From contig NZ_MSIG01000005.1 of assembly GCF_001927285.1 (NCBI RefSeq), forward strand, positions 1-64,000: a DNA stretch of 64,000 nucleotides, given 5' to 3'. Source of the stretch: Mongoliimonas terrestris (GTDB taxonomy: Bacteria; Pseudomonadota; Alphaproteobacteria; Rhizobiales; Pleomorphomonadaceae). A program made the position numbers and the translations under genes. Under the pieces are notes generated by a model that had not been told where the DNA came from, made no database searches, and saw only the letters and a program-made list of their open reading frames with translations. Positions 1-8,699 of this stretch are shown here, in pieces. The stretch's first letter is position 1. Each line of letters opens with the position of its first letter.

Positions 1-85
1 GAACCTGCAGAACTGAGTTGATGACGGCGTTTATTCATGGACACCTCTGGCAAGCAAACGCCGGCCGTCCCCACCCGCCGTCGAT

Positions 86-189
86 CGTCATCCCGGCGAA
101 AGCCGGGATCCAGCCGACGCAAGCGTCACCCGCGCCGTTCACACCGAGCCCGACGTGGGTTGGACCCCGGCTTTCGCCGGGGTGACGTC
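86..189. repeat. REP-type bipartite palindrome (family A)
   Basis: Two short palindromic modules face each other about 50 bp apart: one reads GTCATCCCGGCGAAAGCCGG, the other is its near reverse complement ending in GGGGTGACG. The same family recurs near 22.3-22.8 kb, 44.4 kb and 61.8-62.6 kb. It lies downstream of the aldolase gene. No gene is seen in positions 1-260. Confidence 0.8.
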
Positions 190-260
190 TCACGCAAAGA
201 GGCAGCGGCGCCCCACATGCCTTCTGTCGAAGGCCACGTGGACCGCCGCCGACCTCTTCC

Positions 261-1325
261 TCAGTTGATCTTCTGGTCCAGGCTGCCGCTCTTGTAGCGC
301 TTGGCCATCTCGGCGAGCGGGATCGGCTTGATGCGCGCGGCGTTGCCCGCGGTGCCGAATTCCTCGAAGCGCTGGATGCAGAGCTTGCGCATGGCTTCCA
401 TGGCGGGCTTCAGGTACTTGCGCGGATCGAACTCGCTCGGGTTCTCGGCGAAGATCTTACGGATCGCGCCGGTCATCGCCATCCGGTTGTCGGTGTCGAT
501 GTTGATCTTGCGCACGCCGTGCTTGATGCCCCGCTGGATCTCCTCCACCGGCACGCCCCAGGTGGGCTTCATCTCGCCGCCGTAGCGATTGATGATCTCC
601 TGCAGGTCCTCCGGCACGGACGAGGAGCCGTGCATGACGAGATGCGTCGTCGGCAGGCGGCGGTGGATCTCCTCGATCACGTTCATGGCGAGAACCTCGC
701 CATCCGGCTTGCGGGTGAACTTGTAGGCGCCGTGGCTGGTGCCCATGGCGACCGCGAGCGCGTCCACCTTGGTGTCCTTGACGAACTGCACCGCCTGCTC
801 CGGGTCGGTCAGCAGCTGGTCGTGGGAGAGCACGCCCTCGAAGCCGTGGCCGTCCTCCTTCTCGCCCATGCCGGACTCCAGCGAGCCGAGCACGCCGATC
901 TCGCCTTCCACCGAAACGCCGCCCCAGTGGGCCATGTCCACCACCCGGCGGGTGATGCCGGCGTTGTAGGCGTAGTCGCCCGGCGTCTTGCCGTCCTCCT
1001 TCAGGGAGCCGTCCATCATCACGGACGTGAAGCCGTTCTGGATGGCGGTCACGCAGGTGGCTTCGTTGTTGCCATGGTCGAGGTGCATGCAGATCGGAAT
1101 GTCCGGATGCAGCTCCACAAGCCCGTCGATCAGCTTGGCGAGCACGATGTCGTTCGCATAGGCGCGCGCGCCACGGCTTGCCTGGATGATCACCGGCGAG
1201 TCGGTCGCGGCAGCGGCTTCGAGGATCGCCAGACCCTGTTCCATGTTGTTGATGTTGAAGGCCGGTACGCCGTATCCGTACTCGGCCGCATCATCCAGCA
1301 ACTGGCGAAGCGTAATTCGGGCCAT
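261..1325 (-). CDS. cbbA: Class II fructose-1,6-bisphosphate aldolase, Calvin-cycle subtype
   Basis: This enzyme reversibly joins glyceraldehyde-3-phosphate and dihydroxyacetone phosphate to fructose-1,6-bisphosphate, and in the Calvin cycle also makes sedoheptulose bisphosphate. The 354-residue protein shows the zinc-binding HLDHGNN segment (H81, D83, H84), GTSHG and VMHGSSS, all typical of class II aldolases; length and overall sequence fit the CbbA/FbaA subtype used in carbon fixation. An AGAGGA ribosome site lies six bases before the ATG. It points the same way as cbbF and cbbP but is separated from cbbP by the opposite-strand caspase gene, so it needs its own promoter in 1326-1741. It could equally serve gluconeogenesis. 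Downstream partners lie beyond the left edge. Confidence 0.93.
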   Translation of the reverse strand: MARITLRQLLDDAAEYGYGVPAFNINNMEQGLAILEAAAATDSPVIIQASRGARAYANDIVLAKLIDGLVELHPDIPICMHLDHGNNEATCVTAIQNGFTSVMMDGSLKEDGKTPGDYAYNAGITRRVVDMAHWGGVSVEGEIGVLGSLESGMGEKEDGHGFEGVLSHDQLLTDPEQAVQFVKDTKVDALAVAMGTSHGAYKFTRKPDGEVLAMNVIEEIHRRLPTTHLVMHGSSSVPEDLQEIINRYGGEMKPTWGVPVEEIQRGIKHGVRKINIDTDNRMAMTGAIRKIFAENPSEFDPRKYLKPAMEAMRKLCIQRFEEFGTAGNAARIKPIPLAEMAKRYKSGSLDQKIN

Positions 1326-1653
1326 CTGTCATCCTCTCGTTGGGCCGGCCGCCCACCGAGGGAGGGGAGGGAGGCGGATGCGGACCGGCGCGGAAGCAGT
1401 CGGGCTATGAAATACCCAGAAATGTGACGTCTTGATCTACGCCTTTGGGCTGATTGAGGCACGAAATTCCGCCCCGATGCATGCAGGACGGGCGGCGCTG
1501 CTGACATTCATTGATTAACATTAACGACGCCGGCTCACCGTTCTTTCATGCACAAGCTGGCAAGCCGCTTGCCGGATCAGCATTTCTCGGCCCCCCTCGT
1601 GTCATCCGCGCTGCCGGATTCCGATCAACACCTGTCTAACGATGATCGTGAAT

Positions 1654-1669
1654 TGTGACGTCTGTCACA
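1654..1669. promoter_or_regulatory. CRP/FNR-superfamily operator
   Basis: The sequence is TGTGA-CGTCTG-TCACA, an exact match to the classical CRP consensus TGTGA-N6-TCACA. It sits just upstream of a TTGTTT-N17-TACTCT promoter, centred about 50 bases before the expected transcription start and 80 bases before the caspase-like ATG. This is where a CRP-type activator usually acts. Which family member binds is unknown. Confidence 0.6.
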
Positions 1670-1679
1670 GTCATTCCTG

Positions 1680-1708
1680 TTGTTTACTGCAATCCTAGTT
1701 GGTACTCT
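1680..1708 (+). promoter_or_regulatory. Possible sigma-70 promoter for the caspase-like gene
   Basis: TTGTTT and TACTCT are separated by exactly 17 bases, directly downstream of the CRP-type palindrome. Alphaproteobacterial promoters are weakly conserved, so this is tentative. Confidence 0.35.
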
Positions 1709-1741
1709 GACGCTGCTACCTTCTTGCTGGATGAGGCACCC

Positions 1742-3433
1742 ATGGTCGCCCGCTCATTACACGGCTTGTCGTGGCTTTTCGGCCTTCTTCTTCTGGTCTC
1801 GGGCGCCACCGCGGCGTTCGCCAACACGCCGGTGGAGAAGCGGGTGGCGCTCGTCATTGGCAACGGCGCCTACACGGGCATCGCGGCGCTCGCCAATCCG
1901 GCCAACGACGCGCGGGCGGTGGCCACCAAGCTGCGCACCCTCGGCTTCGACACGGTGGAGGCGATCGACGCCAACGACACCGCCATGAAGAAGGCCATCC
2001 GCGAATTCGCCAGCCGGCTCGATGACGCGGACGTCGGCCTCTTCTACTACGCCGGCCATGGCATCCAGCTCGACAACGTGAACTATCTCCTCGCGGTCAA
2101 CGCCGAGATCGCCGAGGAGGACGACGTCAACTACGGCGCGGCCGCCATCCGGGTCGACGACTTCCTGAAGCCGATGGACGACAAGGCCAACATCAAGATC
2201 GTCATCCTGGATGCCTGCCGCAACAACCCCTTCGTGGCCGAACTGCAGCGCAGCATGGGCAAGCGCAGCGTGGCGGTCGGGCGCGGCCTCGCCCGGCTCG
2301 ACCCGGGCATCAACCGGCTGATCGCCTATTCCACCGAACCCGGCAACACGGCGAGCGACGGCACCGGCGACAACAGTCCCTTCACCAACGCGCTTTTGAA
2401 GCACATGGATGCGCCGGGCGTCAGCTTCGGCGACATGATGTCGGAGGTGACGGCCGACGTCGCCACCGCCACCAACAACGCCCAGGTCCCGTCCGTGGTG
2501 CAGTCGCTGCGCCAGCGCTTCCAGATGCGCCCGGCCGCCGAGGTGCAGGTCGCCGTGGCGGCGCCCCAGGCCGTGGCGCCCGGCGCCCCGCCGGCCGTCG
2601 CGCCCGGCACCGTCTATGTCCAGCCGGTCCCGACTCCGCCCTCCGGCCCGGACCTTGCCGGCGAGGACGCGCTCTGGGAGATGGTGCAGGGCTCCGACGA
2701 TCCCGCCGACCTCCAGTACTACCTGGACCTCCATCCTTACGGCCGCTACGTGGGGGCCGCGCGCTTCCGTCTCGGCAAGCTGAAGGCGAAGGAGGATCCC
2801 GCCGCCGCCGCCGTCGTCGCCGAACCGGCCGCGACGCTGCCGCCGCCCGCCGTCATGCCCGTGCCCTTCGCCGGCTCGCCCCAGGCCGGGCAGGCGCCCA
2901 TGTTCCAGACCGCGCCGCTGCAGCAGCCCAACCCCTACGGCCAGCCGCAGCCCGGCACCGGTCCGGTGGTCGCCGGCGTGGACCCGGCGCTCGCGGCCCC
3001 GCAACCGGGCATGCCGGCCCAGCGCAGCCTGTTCGACCTGTCGCAGCCCGGCGATCCCAACACCGAGGCGGCCTTCACAAGGGAGATCCGGCGCGAGATC
3101 CAGGGCCGGCTCACCAGCCTCAACTTCGGCACCGGCGGCGTCGACGGTGCCTTCGGCAACCGCACGCGCGATGCCATCTACAACTGGCAGGTCAGCAACG
3201 GCGCCGCTCCCACCCGCTACATGACCCAGCAGCAGCTGATCGCCCTTCGCGTCATGTCGGAGGAGCGCTACCCGGTGTGGCTGGCGGATCAGCAGCGCGC
3301 CGCCGCGGCCCGCGCCCAGCACCGGCCGCAGAAGCAGCAGCGCAAGCAGAGTTCAGGCAACGACGCCTTCAGCGGTGCCCTGATCGGCGGCGCCATCGGC
3401 GGCTTCGTCGGCAGCGTCATCGGCCGCCGCTGA
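1742..3433 (+). CDS. Secreted caspase-like (C14/metacaspase) protein with peptidoglycan-binding-like and glycine-zipper C-terminus
   Basis: The 563-residue product begins with a signal peptide (about residues 1-28, cut after AFAN-type sequence). A caspase p20 domain follows, with the dyad visible as His in YYAGHG and Cys in DACRNN. The middle is a proline/alanine-rich linker of roughly 200 residues. Near the C-terminus is a segment resembling PG_binding_1 (around EIQGRLTSLNFGTGGVDGAFG), and the last 20 residues form a glycine zipper (GALIGGAIGGFVGSVIG) like those of outer-membrane 17-kDa antigens. This layout is seen in rhizobial caspase-family proteins of unknown role. The start at 1742 is preferred over an upstream in-frame ATG because it begins the signal peptide. 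It interrupts the Calvin gene set on the opposite strand and is preceded by a CRP-type site. Substrate unknown. Confidence 0.85.
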   Translation: MVARSLHGLSWLFGLLLLVSGATAAFANTPVEKRVALVIGNGAYTGIAALANPANDARAVATKLRTLGFDTVEAIDANDTAMKKAIREFASRLDDADVGLFYYAGHGIQLDNVNYLLAVNAEIAEEDDVNYGAAAIRVDDFLKPMDDKANIKIVILDACRNNPFVAELQRSMGKRSVAVGRGLARLDPGINRLIAYSTEPGNTASDGTGDNSPFTNALLKHMDAPGVSFGDMMSEVTADVATATNNAQVPSVVQSLRQRFQMRPAAEVQVAVAAPQAVAPGAPPAVAPGTVYVQPVPTPPSGPDLAGEDALWEMVQGSDDPADLQYYLDLHPYGRYVGAARFRLGKLKAKEDPAAAAVVAEPAATLPPPAVMPVPFAGSPQAGQAPMFQTAPLQQPNPYGQPQPGTGPVVAGVDPALAAPQPGMPAQRSLFDLSQPGDPNTEAAFTREIRREIQGRLTSLNFGTGGVDGAFGNRTRDAIYNWQVSNGAAPTRYMTQQQLIALRVMSEERYPVWLADQQRAAAARAQHRPQKQQRKQSSGNDAFSGALIGGAIGGFVGSVIGRR

Positions 3434-3499
3434 TCCGGCGAGATCGAGGAGGGGACGTGGCCTCGCCCCGGCGCGGACGCGCCGGGCGCTGCTTGGCGC

Positions 3500-4372
3500 T
3501 CAGATCCGCTTCTTGCGCTCCATCAGCCGCATGATCTTCGGCGTCAGGATCAACTGCATGGCGAGTTCCATCTTGGAGCCCGGCACCACGATGGAGTTGG
3601 CGCGCGACATGAAGCTGTCGTGGATCATGGAGAGCAGGTAGGGGAAGTCGATGCCGCGCGGGTTGCGGAAGCGGATCACCACCATGCTCTCGTCCGCGGT
3701 CGGGATCCACCTGGCCACGAACGGGTTGGAGGTGTCCACCGTCGGCACCCGCTGGAAATTGATGTCCGTCTCGGTGAACTGCGGGCAGATGTAGTGCACG
3801 TAGTCGTGCATGCGGCGCAGGATCACGTCCGTCACCGCCTCGGTGGAATAGCCGCGCGTGTCCCGGTCCCGGTGGATCTTCTGGATCCATTCCAGGTTGA
3901 TGACCGGCACCACGCCGACCCGCAGGTCCACGTGCTGGCAGATGTTGATGTCGCCGGTGACGAGCGCGCCGTGCAGACCCTCGTAGAAGAGCAGGTCCGT
4001 CCCGTCCGGGAAGGGCTCCCACGGCGTGAAGGTGCCGACCGGCGCCTTGAACAGCCGCTCCTCCTCGTGGTCGTGGATGTAGTTGCGCGTCTGGCCGCTG
4101 CCGTTCTCCGCGTAGGTGCGGAAGGTGTGCTCCAGAAGGTCCAGCTGGTTGGCGTCCGGCCCGAAGTGGCTGAAGGTGGCGTTTCCCTTGGCCATCTCGT
4201 CGTTGGCCTTGGCCTTCATGGCGTCGCGGTCGTAGCGATGGAACGCATCGCCCTCGATATAGGCGGCCTTGATGCCCTCGCGCCGGAAGATGCGTTCGAA
4301 CGTGTGGCGCACCGAGGTCGTGCCGGCCCCGGACGAGCCGGTGACGGCGATGATCGGATGGCGTTCGGACAT
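3500..4372 (-). CDS. cbbP: Phosphoribulokinase
   Basis: Phosphorylates ribulose-5-phosphate to ribulose-1,5-bisphosphate, the RuBisCO substrate. The 290-residue protein has the bacterial class I P-loop (GSSGAGTT near residue 12) and the class I PRK body, including IEGDAFHRYDR and the FYEGLHGAL strand. Its length matches the family (about 290). The start is set by an AAGAAGG ribosome site seven bases upstream; a longer form eight residues upstream is less likely. It follows cbbF by 247 bp on the same strand and probably shares its CbbR-controlled transcript. Because ribulose bisphosphate has no other common fate, the gene implies RuBisCO elsewhere in the genome, or use of the product as a regulatory signal. 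Confidence 0.95.
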   Translation of the reverse strand: MSERHPIIAVTGSSGAGTTSVRHTFERIFRREGIKAAYIEGDAFHRYDRDAMKAKANDEMAKGNATFSHFGPDANQLDLLEHTFRTYAENGSGQTRNYIHDHEEERLFKAPVGTFTPWEPFPDGTDLLFYEGLHGALVTGDINICQHVDLRVGVVPVINLEWIQKIHRDRDTRGYSTEAVTDVILRRMHDYVHYICPQFTETDINFQRVPTVDTSNPFVARWIPTADESMVVIRFRNPRGIDFPYLLSMIHDSFMSRANSIVVPGSKMELAMQLILTPKIMRLMERKKRI

Positions 4373-4619
4373 GAATGGACCTTCTTCCCCCAGCACGCCC
4401 GGCCGGCCCCGTCACCGGGTCCGCCGTGGCGCGTCTCGCTTCCCCCGCGCGCCGCGTGCTCCTCTGGCGGGAGCCGTCGGCGCTTGACCGGCCGCCCGGG
4501 CGGCCCGCCCGAATCCCCCCGGATCGGAGCGCACGGCCCACGGTCGGCGATGGCGGTATCCTAGCACGACCCGGTCCTTCCCCGCGCGTGCCCGGTCGCC
4601 GCAACCCCGTCGCGACGGA

Positions 4620-5651
4620 TCAGGCGCGGAACAGGCCGCGGTAGCCGAACAGCGGCGAGCGCTCGCCGAGCGCATCCGGGTCCGCCTCGTACTGCTCCAC
4701 CCGCTGCACCTCCTTGGAGGCGCCGAAGATGATCGGCGTGCGCTGGTGCAGATCGGTCGGCACTACGTCCATGATCCGCTCGCGGCCCGTGGAGGCGCGG
4801 CCGCCGGCCTGCTCCACCAGGAAGGCGATCGGGTTGGCCTCGTAGGTCAGGCGAATGCGGCCGTTGGTGTAGCCCTTCCGGCTGTCGCCCGGGTAGAGGA
4901 ACACGCCGCCGCGGGCGAGGATGCGGCTGGTGTCGGCCACCAGCGAGGCCACCCAGCGCATGTTGAAGTCCTTCTCCCGCGGGCCGTCGGCGCCGGCCAG
5001 GAGATCGTCCACATAGTGCCGGAAGCCGGGCGACCAGAAGCGGTAGTTTGAGGCGTTGACGGCGAACTCCTTGGTCTCCTCCGGAATGGCCGCGTGCGGG
5101 TTGCGCACATAGAAGGTGTTGTCTGCCCGGTCCAGGGTGAACACCTCCACGCCGGTGCCGAGGGTCAGCACGATGTCCGTGTGCGGGCCGTAGATCACAT
5201 AGCCGGCGGCAAGCTGCCGGTTGCCGGGCTGCAGGAAGGGGTTGCCGTCGGCCACCATGGGCAGCACCGAGAAGATGGTACCGACCGACACGTTGGTCTC
5301 GATGTTGGACGAGCCGTCCAGCGGGTCCGTCGCCACGATCACGAGGCCGTCCGGGTCGAGGGTCTCGGCCTCGTCGGCCTCCTCCGATCCGACCAGGGCG
5401 ACGCCGGTGCCGCGGAGGTTCTCCACCACCAGGTCGTGGGCCTTCACGTCGAGCGCCTTCTGGGCGTCGCCGCCGGAGTTGTCGCCCACCACGGAAGCGT
5501 GGTCGGTGCCGTGCGGACCCTCAGCCACCAGCGCTCCCAGAGCCGCGCCGGCCTTGGCGATTCCCGCCACCGCGCGCGCCACGGCGGTTCGCAGCGGATC
5601 ACCGCCCGCGTACCCCTCCAGAAACACTTCCAGGCTGTCTTGGCTCGCCAT
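4620..5651 (-). CDS. cbbF: Class I fructose-1,6-bisphosphatase
   Basis: Hydrolyses fructose-1,6-bisphosphate to fructose-6-phosphate in the Calvin cycle and gluconeogenesis. The 343-residue protein carries the metal-binding DPLDGSSNIE motif, GSEEADE, and the C-terminal YEANPIAFLVEQAGG typical of class I FBPases. An AGAGGAG ribosome site precedes the ATG. It is divergent from cbbR across a 229-bp space and followed by cbbP, the usual head of rhizobial cbb operons. cbbT (transketolase), which often follows cbbP, is absent here. Confidence 0.95.
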   Translation of the reverse strand: MASQDSLEVFLEGYAGGDPLRTAVARAVAGIAKAGAALGALVAEGPHGTDHASVVGDNSGGDAQKALDVKAHDLVVENLRGTGVALVGSEEADEAETLDPDGLVIVATDPLDGSSNIETNVSVGTIFSVLPMVADGNPFLQPGNRQLAAGYVIYGPHTDIVLTLGTGVEVFTLDRADNTFYVRNPHAAIPEETKEFAVNASNYRFWSPGFRHYVDDLLAGADGPREKDFNMRWVASLVADTSRILARGGVFLYPGDSRKGYTNGRIRLTYEANPIAFLVEQAGGRASTGRERIMDVVPTDLHQRTPIIFGASKEVQRVEQYEADPDALGERSPLFGYRGLFRA

Positions 5652-5880
5652 GGTCCCGTTCTCCTCTGCCCATCTCTGATGGGCCGATCAAGCACCGGGA
5701 CCGCACGTCTGTCGACCCCGCTGTGCGTCGCACGACAGGACCAACATAGGAGCATAGGACACGCAAGAGGGCCATAGAAATTTAATTGTTTTGCGTTACC
5801 ATTCAAAAAAGCTAAAGTCCGGCTGTGTCGCAGGGGCGGCGACCGCGGAATTGCGTTTGATTTTCGAGGAGATGGCCGCC
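5652..5880. promoter_or_regulatory. cbbF-cbbR divergent promoter region
   Basis: The space between the divergent cbbF and cbbR genes contains an AT-rich island near 5778-5815, the only one in the local high-GC sequence. A LysR-type T-N11-A motif is present there (TTGTTTTGCGTTA, about 5787-5799). CbbR proteins normally bind such motifs and control both flanking genes. I do not find the stricter TNA-N7-TNA pattern, so the exact site is uncertain. Confidence 0.45.
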
Positions 5881-6804
5881 ATGCGGCACACGACGTTGAA
5901 GCAGCTCCGGTCCCTTGCCGCTGTGATCCGGACCGGCACCGTCACTGCCGCCGCCAACGAACTCAACGTCACCCCGCCCGCCATCACCGCCCAGGTCAAG
6001 GCCCTCGAGGATCTCGTCGGCCTGCCGCTGATCGAGCGGGTCAGCGATCGCTTCAAGCCCACCGCCGCCGGCGAGGAGATCGCCACCACCTTGATGCGGA
6101 TCGAGTCGCTTCTCTCCGAGTGCGGCCATGCGCTTGCCGAGCTGAAGGACGCCGGTGCCGGCAAGGTCACCATGGGCGCCGTCTCCACCGCCAAGTATTT
6201 CGCCCCCCGCGCCATCGCGGCCTTCCGCAAGGAACGGCCGCGGGTCGACATCCGCCTCTTCGTCGGCAACCGGGAGGACATGGTCGCCGCGCTCCGGAGC
6301 TACGAGATCGACCTCGCCATCATGGGCCGGCCCCCGCGCGAGCTGGAGGTGGAGTCCTGGGCGATCGGCGATCATCCGCTGGTCATCATCGCGCCGCCGG
6401 ATCACCCGCTCGTCGGCGCCACCCAGATCCAGCCCATGGACCTGATGACGGAGACCTTCCTCGTCCGCGAGAACGGTTCCGGCACCCGCACCTCGTTCGA
6501 GGGCTATATGCTGGACGTCTGCCAGACGGCGCCGCCGAACGCCATCGAGGTCAGCTCCAATGAGACCATCAAGCAGGCCGTGATGGCCGGGCTCGGCATC
6601 GCCTTCATCTCGTCGCACACCATCGCCACCGAGGTGGAGATCGGGCGCCTCGCCATCCTCGACGTGGTCGGCCTGCCGATCCGCCGCCAGTGGTTCATGG
6701 TGCGCCGGGCCGACAAGCGCCTGCTGCCGGCCGCCGCCGCGCTCCGCGATTTCTGGATCCGCCGCGGCACCAGCTTCCTGCCCACCGTCCCGGGCATCGA
6801 CTGA
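5881..6804 (+). CDS. cbbR: LysR-family regulator of Calvin genes
   Basis: The 307-residue protein has an N-terminal LysR winged helix-turn-helix (about residues 1-62, TLKQLRSLAAVIRTGTVTAA) and a two-lobed effector domain (about 90-300) matching CbbR, which typically senses metabolites such as ribulose bisphosphate or NADPH and activates cbb genes. The start at 5881 has GAGGAG nine bases upstream; an ATG nine bases earlier is too close to that site. Divergent placement from cbbF is diagnostic. The close relative QscR, found in methylotrophs, cannot be excluded from sequence alone. Confidence 0.9.
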   Translation: MRHTTLKQLRSLAAVIRTGTVTAAANELNVTPPAITAQVKALEDLVGLPLIERVSDRFKPTAAGEEIATTLMRIESLLSECGHALAELKDAGAGKVTMGAVSTAKYFAPRAIAAFRKERPRVDIRLFVGNREDMVAALRSYEIDLAIMGRPPRELEVESWAIGDHPLVIIAPPDHPLVGATQIQPMDLMTETFLVRENGSGTRTSFEGYMLDVCQTAPPNAIEVSSNETIKQAVMAGLGIAFISSHTIATEVEIGRLAILDVVGLPIRRQWFMVRRADKRLLPAAAALRDFWIRRGTSFLPTVPGID

Positions 6805-6828
6805 GGCGCCGGCCGAAGCCTGCCCCGC

Positions 6829-7434
6829 TCAGTCCCAGCTGCGGACGACGGTGGAGGTGTCCCCGCCGACCAGTTCGATCAGCGTCCGGAGCGCGGTGAA
6901 TTCCTTGCAGCCGTTGCCGAAGTCGCCGTCCGAGAAGGTCAGCTCCACCCGCTTGCATTCCGTGCCCAGCCGGTCCAGCACCTCCACCGCTTCCACGTAG
7001 CGTCCGAGCTCCACATAGGCCTCACCCATGTATTCCAGCGCCGCGCGGTTGTGCGGGTTGATGGAGAGTGCCCGGCCGTAGGCGGTCAGCGAGGCTTCGA
7101 ACCGCTTCAGCTTGCGGTGGGCGAAGCCGAGGCGGGCCCAGGCGTTGTCGTGGTGAGGCCGCTTGCTGACGACCTGCGCCATGTGCGTCACCACGCCGGC
7201 CCAGTCCTCCTTCTCCCACGCCGCCATGCCGGCCGCGTAGTCGGGATCGCCGGAGGGCGCGCGCGGGCTCATGTCGCCGCTGAACACCGCGTGCGCGGCG
7301 GGCGGTGCGGCGACCATCGTGGCGGAAAAGGCGACGACCGCGCAAAGCGCGATCGCCAGAGGCGTCCAGGTCCGTCCGGTCCGCGCGGGGCGGCCGCTCG
7401 GACACGGCGGGCGGTCGATCTTGGTCGTCGCCAT
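6829..7434 (-). CDS. Exported tetratricopeptide-repeat protein
   Basis: The 201-residue product has an N-terminal signal/anchor segment (about residues 24-49, ending AAHA) followed by two to three TPR-like helical hairpins (about 65-155, containing AWARLGFAHRKLKRFEASLTAYGRAL and its neighbours). Two cysteines near the C-terminus (in ECKRV and GCKEF) may form a disulphide in the periplasm. A strong GAGGAGGGG ribosome site precedes the ATG. It is convergent with cbbR. TPR proteins mediate protein-protein contacts; no specific role can be assigned. Confidence 0.75.
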   Translation of the reverse strand: MATTKIDRPPCPSGRPARTGRTWTPLAIALCAVVAFSATMVAAPPAAHAVFSGDMSPRAPSGDPDYAAGMAAWEKEDWAGVVTHMAQVVSKRPHHDNAWARLGFAHRKLKRFEASLTAYGRALSINPHNRAALEYMGEAYVELGRYVEAVEVLDRLGTECKRVELTFSDGDFGNGCKEFTALRTLIELVGGDTSTVVRSWD

Positions 7435-7627
7435 CGTCCCCTCCTCAAGGGCATGCCAGACCGTTACGCCGGCTCAAGGCAACCGGATCACGCTCCGATC
7501 GCGAGACCATGGCGCATCACGCATGATCCGGTCGTGAACTCCGTCTGTATGAAAGGTGTTGGGGCAAGAGCGGCGGGTGTTATCCTCGCCCGGCGAGAAG
7601 AACAGGGCCCCGAAAGAGGACATGCCC

Positions 7628-7840
7628 ATGAGCGCTATCGAGATCGTGCTGACCATCTGCCTCCTGTCCAACCCGACGGCCTGCGAACAGCGCGCCATTC
7701 CGGCGGTCGACGCCGGAAGCGTGAGCCAATGCATGTTCTGGGCGCAGCCTCACATCGCCGCATGGTCCTCCAACCATCCGAAATACAAGATCATCCGCTG
7801 GAAGTGCGAAGCTGGCGGCGGCGACCGCGAGAACATCTGA
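7628..7840 (+). CDS. Small exported hypothetical protein
   Basis: This 70-residue protein starts with a short hydrophobic stretch (IEIVLTICLLSNP) and contains four cysteines (in ICLL, ACEQ, QCMF and KCEA), suggesting export and disulphide bonds. AAAGAGGA lies seven bases before this ATG; an ATG six bases earlier is too close to it. I do not recognise a named family, though the look is that of small conserved alphaproteobacterial proteins. It stands alone between the TPR gene and rpe. Confidence 0.6.
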   Translation: MSAIEIVLTICLLSNPTACEQRAIPAVDAGSVSQCMFWAQPHIAAWSSNHPKYKIIRWKCEAGGGDRENI

Positions 7841-8033
7841 CCCGCGGTCCGGAACGCCGGAGGGGTCGGGCGCGATCCGGTTGTCCGCCCCTCGCCATCC
7901 GTGGCACCCGCACGGCCTCGATGGGTCGCCATCGGGGCCGTATCCGTGTAGGAGTGCGCCGCCGGGTCCGCCGCCCGGCGCCGGTCGGCGCGCGGCGGTC
8001 CGGCCGAACGCCGCGTCCCGGAGCCTGCCGCCG

Positions 8034-8699
8034 ATGTCCCTCCTGATTGCCCCGTCCATGCTGTCGTCCGATTTCTCCCGGCTCGCCGATGAACTCGGCG
8101 CCATCGACCGGGCCGGCGCCGACTGGATCCACCTCGACGTGATGGACGGCCATTTCGTGCCGAACATCACCTTCGGTCCGCCCATCATCAAGGCGATGCG
8201 CCCGCACACCACGAAGCTGTTCGACGTGCACCTGATGATCGAGCCGGTCGATCCCTTCCTGGCCGCCTTCGCCGATGCGGGCGCCGACCTCATCTCCGTC
8301 CACGTGGAGGCCGGCCGGCACGTGCACCGGACCCTGCAGGCGATCCGCGGCCTCGGCCGGCAGTCCGGCATCGTGCTCAACCCGGCAACGCCGGAGACCA
8401 GCCTCCAATACCTCCTCGACGACGTGGACCTCGTCCTCCTGATGACGGTGAACCCCGGCTTCGGCGGCCAGGCCTTCATTCCGGGCGTGGTGGAGAAGGT
8501 GCGGCGGGTGAAGGCCATGATCGGCGACCGGCCGGTCCGCCTCGAGATCGACGGCGGCGTCACGCCCGACACCGCGCCGGCCCTCGTCGCCGCCGGGGCG
8601 GACGTGCTCGTCGCCGGCACCGCCGTGTTCCGGGGCGGCACCGAGGCCGCCTACGCGGCCAACATCGCCGCGCTCCGCGCCGCCGGGGCGCCCCGATGA
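8034..8699 (+). CDS. rpe: Ribulose-phosphate 3-epimerase
   Basis: Interconverts ribulose-5-phosphate and xylulose-5-phosphate in the pentose phosphate and Calvin cycles. The 221-residue TIM barrel shows the signature HLDVMDGHFVPNITFGP, the VHLMIEP strand, MTVNPGFGGQ and the phosphate-binding EIDGGV and AGTAVF segments. The start is the first ATG giving the standard MSLLIAPSMLSSDF N-terminus. It overlaps gph by four bases, so the two are translationally coupled and form a small operon with cbbY. Confidence 0.96.
   Translation: MSLLIAPSMLSSDFSRLADELGAIDRAGADWIHLDVMDGHFVPNITFGPPIIKAMRPHTTKLFDVHLMIEPVDPFLAAFADAGADLISVHVEAGRHVHRTLQAIRGLGRQSGIVLNPATPETSLQYLLDDVDLVLLMTVNPGFGGQAFIPGVVEKVRRVKAMIGDRPVRLEIDGGVTPDTAPALVAAGADVLVAGTAVFRGGTEAAYAANIAALRAAGAPR

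Larger units (their letters stand above)
1326..1741. other. Divergent intergenic region between cbbA and the caspase-like gene
   Basis: This 416-bp stretch has no credible gene. It is less GC-rich than its surroundings and carries, towards cbbA, a TTAACATTAAC direct repeat near 1515 and a GGCAAG-CCG-CTTGCC hairpin at 1559-1573. Towards the caspase gene it carries a perfect CRP-type site (1654-1669) and a plausible sigma-70 promoter (1680-1708). Confidence 0.6.
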
